Of a DNA stretch of 14,546 nt, positions 14,008 through 14,546 are shown piece by piece. The stretch's first letter is position 1. Each line of letters starts with the position of its first letter. The DNA comes from Bacteroidota bacterium (GTDB lineage Bacteria; Bacteroidota; Bacteroidia; Bacteroidales; Dysgonomonadaceae). The notes below the pieces were generated by a model, which was given only the letters and a program-made list of their open reading frames with translations, searched no databases and had not been told where the DNA came from. The DNA lies in assembly GCA_023424395.1 (NCBI GenBank), contig JAFADY010000030.1, positions 1-14,546 on the forward strand, given 5' to 3'. A program made the translations under genes and the position numbers.

Positions 14008-14033
14008 CGTCTTGGCTCTTGATTCTTGGCTCT
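14008..14033 (-). repeat. Inverted heptamer array, right arm
   Basis: On the minus strand it reads AGAGCC, AAGAATC, AAGAGCC, AAGACG: three and a half heptamers of the same type as 13580-13627. Aligned to the inner end of the left arm, 22 of 26 bases match by eye. It lies 26 bases after the stop of the enclosed gene and 16 bases before the next ATG. Confidence 0.88.
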
Positions 14034-14049
14034 AATAATCTAAAGCAAT

Positions 14050-14546
14050 ATGCCCAAACTCAAACACTGGATAATGGTCGCCCATCCGTGGGCGTGGCCC
14101 GCATCGGGCTCACCGGCGCTAATAGCGTTTTCGTACGTATTTTATATGTACAAAACCGGAATGATTAATGAAGTGAACTGGACGTTCGGGATATTGGCCA
14201 TTGTTGGCGCCATTATCTTTCACGCTTCGGGAAACCTCATTAGTGAATATCACGATTACGTGAGCGGCGTGGACCGCATGGAAAAAACCGGCCCAATAAG
14301 GCTCATTGTACTTGGTGTGTTTAAACCCAAGCCGGTGCTGATTTACGGATACATTGTGTTGTTCGTAGGTATTTTGCTTGGTATTTACCTGCTGATGAAT
14401 ACAGGGCTTCCGCTGCTGTTTATCGGCATTATCGGCATCATCAGCTCCACGCTTTATTACAAGTTTAAGTACGCCGGACTGAGCGATTTCATCATTTTCG
14501 TCTGCTACGGATTGTCCGTGGCGCTGGGCGTTACCTATGTGATGAC
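14050..14546 (+). CDS. UbiA-family prenyltransferase, MenA-like (partial, 3' end outside window)
   Basis: The first 165 codons run open to the window edge. The N-terminus HWIMVAHPWAWPASGSPALIAFSYVF fits the 'aRP.Tlp.s..P' opening of MenA-type enzymes. The metal/diphosphate motif is GNLISEYHDYVSGVDR, matching 'N(x)nDy.DyxxGxD', with Ser-Glu where Asn-Asp is usual, followed by TGPIRLIVLGVFKP. Several membrane helices are visible (residues 20-36, 45-65, 95-120, 122-140, 148-165 approximately). MenA attaches a polyprenyl chain to 1,4-dihydroxy-2-naphthoate in menaquinone synthesis; related UbiA members use other acceptors, so substrate is not settled. The ATG lies 16 bases after the inverted heptamer array, so its native promoter may have been displaced. 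Confidence 0.82.
   Translation, partial: MPKLKHWIMVAHPWAWPASGSPALIAFSYVFYMYKTGMINEVNWTFGILAIVGAIIFHASGNLISEYHDYVSGVDRMEKTGPIRLIVLGVFKPKPVLIYGYIVLFVGILLGIYLLMNTGLPLLFIGIIGIISSTLYYKFKYAGLSDFIIFVCYGLSVALGVTYVM

Larger units (their letters stand above)
13580..14033 (+). mobile_element. Putative repeat-bounded element carrying a four-helix-bundle gene
   Basis: A 454-base unit made of left heptamer array, one ORF and right inverted heptamer array, inserted between mutA and a prenyltransferase gene. The inner borders match exactly (AAGACG on the left, CGTCTT on the right). S23/IVP-type genes are known from intervening sequences in 23S rRNA of Leptospira and Coxiella, and I remember similar 'ttggttcttggctct' repeats around such genes in Bacteroidota. 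No transposase is encoded, so any movement would need help in trans. No target-site duplication is evident. Confidence 0.5.

Noticed and set aside
13580..14033. CRISPR-like array or diversity-generating retroelement
   Set aside because: The heptamers are contiguous with no spacers, and no reverse transcriptase, template repeat or variable repeat is present despite the Avd-like protein.

Overview
The window reads as a chromosomal segment of a Bacteroidota bacterium, most likely order Bacteroidales. Four lines of evidence point there. Two secreted proteins end in type IX secretion (T9SS) sorting domains. Several genes are preceded by the Bacteroidota -7 promoter box TAnnTTTG and lack a strong Shine-Dalgarno site. 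There is a MutA-type methylmalonyl-CoA mutase small subunit. The intergenic repeats resemble those common in the phylum. No rRNA, tRNA or CRISPR array was seen. Coding density is high; the longest stretch without a gene is about 215 bases (1367-1581) and holds a terminator, a promoter and a hairpin.

Layout. Positions 1-108 are the last 35 codons of an unidentified protein, possibly a transposase. 206-3327 holds two secreted T9SS cargo genes with unrelated bodies but nearly identical 3' ends, similar signal peptides and leaders, and twin terminators. 3388-4531 (minus strand) is a two-gene operon: a HipA-like kinase overlapping a DUF3037 protein. It converges on a shared bidirectional terminator. 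Divergent from it, 4668-6722 carries a two-lobed aspartyl-protease lipoprotein, a small acidic unknown protein and the tRNA methyltransferase TrmO. 6832-8139 is an exported HExxH metalloprotease.

From 8188 to 8371 there is an apparently truncated AlaX-like tRNA-editing gene. It is cut off by a REP-like repeat, and an inverted second copy of that repeat lies inside the first codons of mtgA (8309-9028). Next come a YgbA-family nitrosative-stress protein and a LuxR-type regulator with an RIC/hemerythrin-like sensor region (9085-10321), spaced as an operon, then an MFS permease (10387-11547). mutA (11670-13571) follows behind its own promoter. Its usual partner mutB is not in the window.

Instead, the next unit is a small four-helix-bundle (S23/IVP-like) gene bracketed by inverted arrays of a 7-base repeat (13580-14033), which looks like a discrete inserted element. 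The window ends inside a MenA-like UbiA prenyltransferase gene.

The genes do not form one pathway. The clearest functional units are the kinase/DUF3037 pair, the YgbA/LuxR pair, the duplicated T9SS cargo cassette, and two repeat-driven rearrangements (8188-8371 and 13580-14033).
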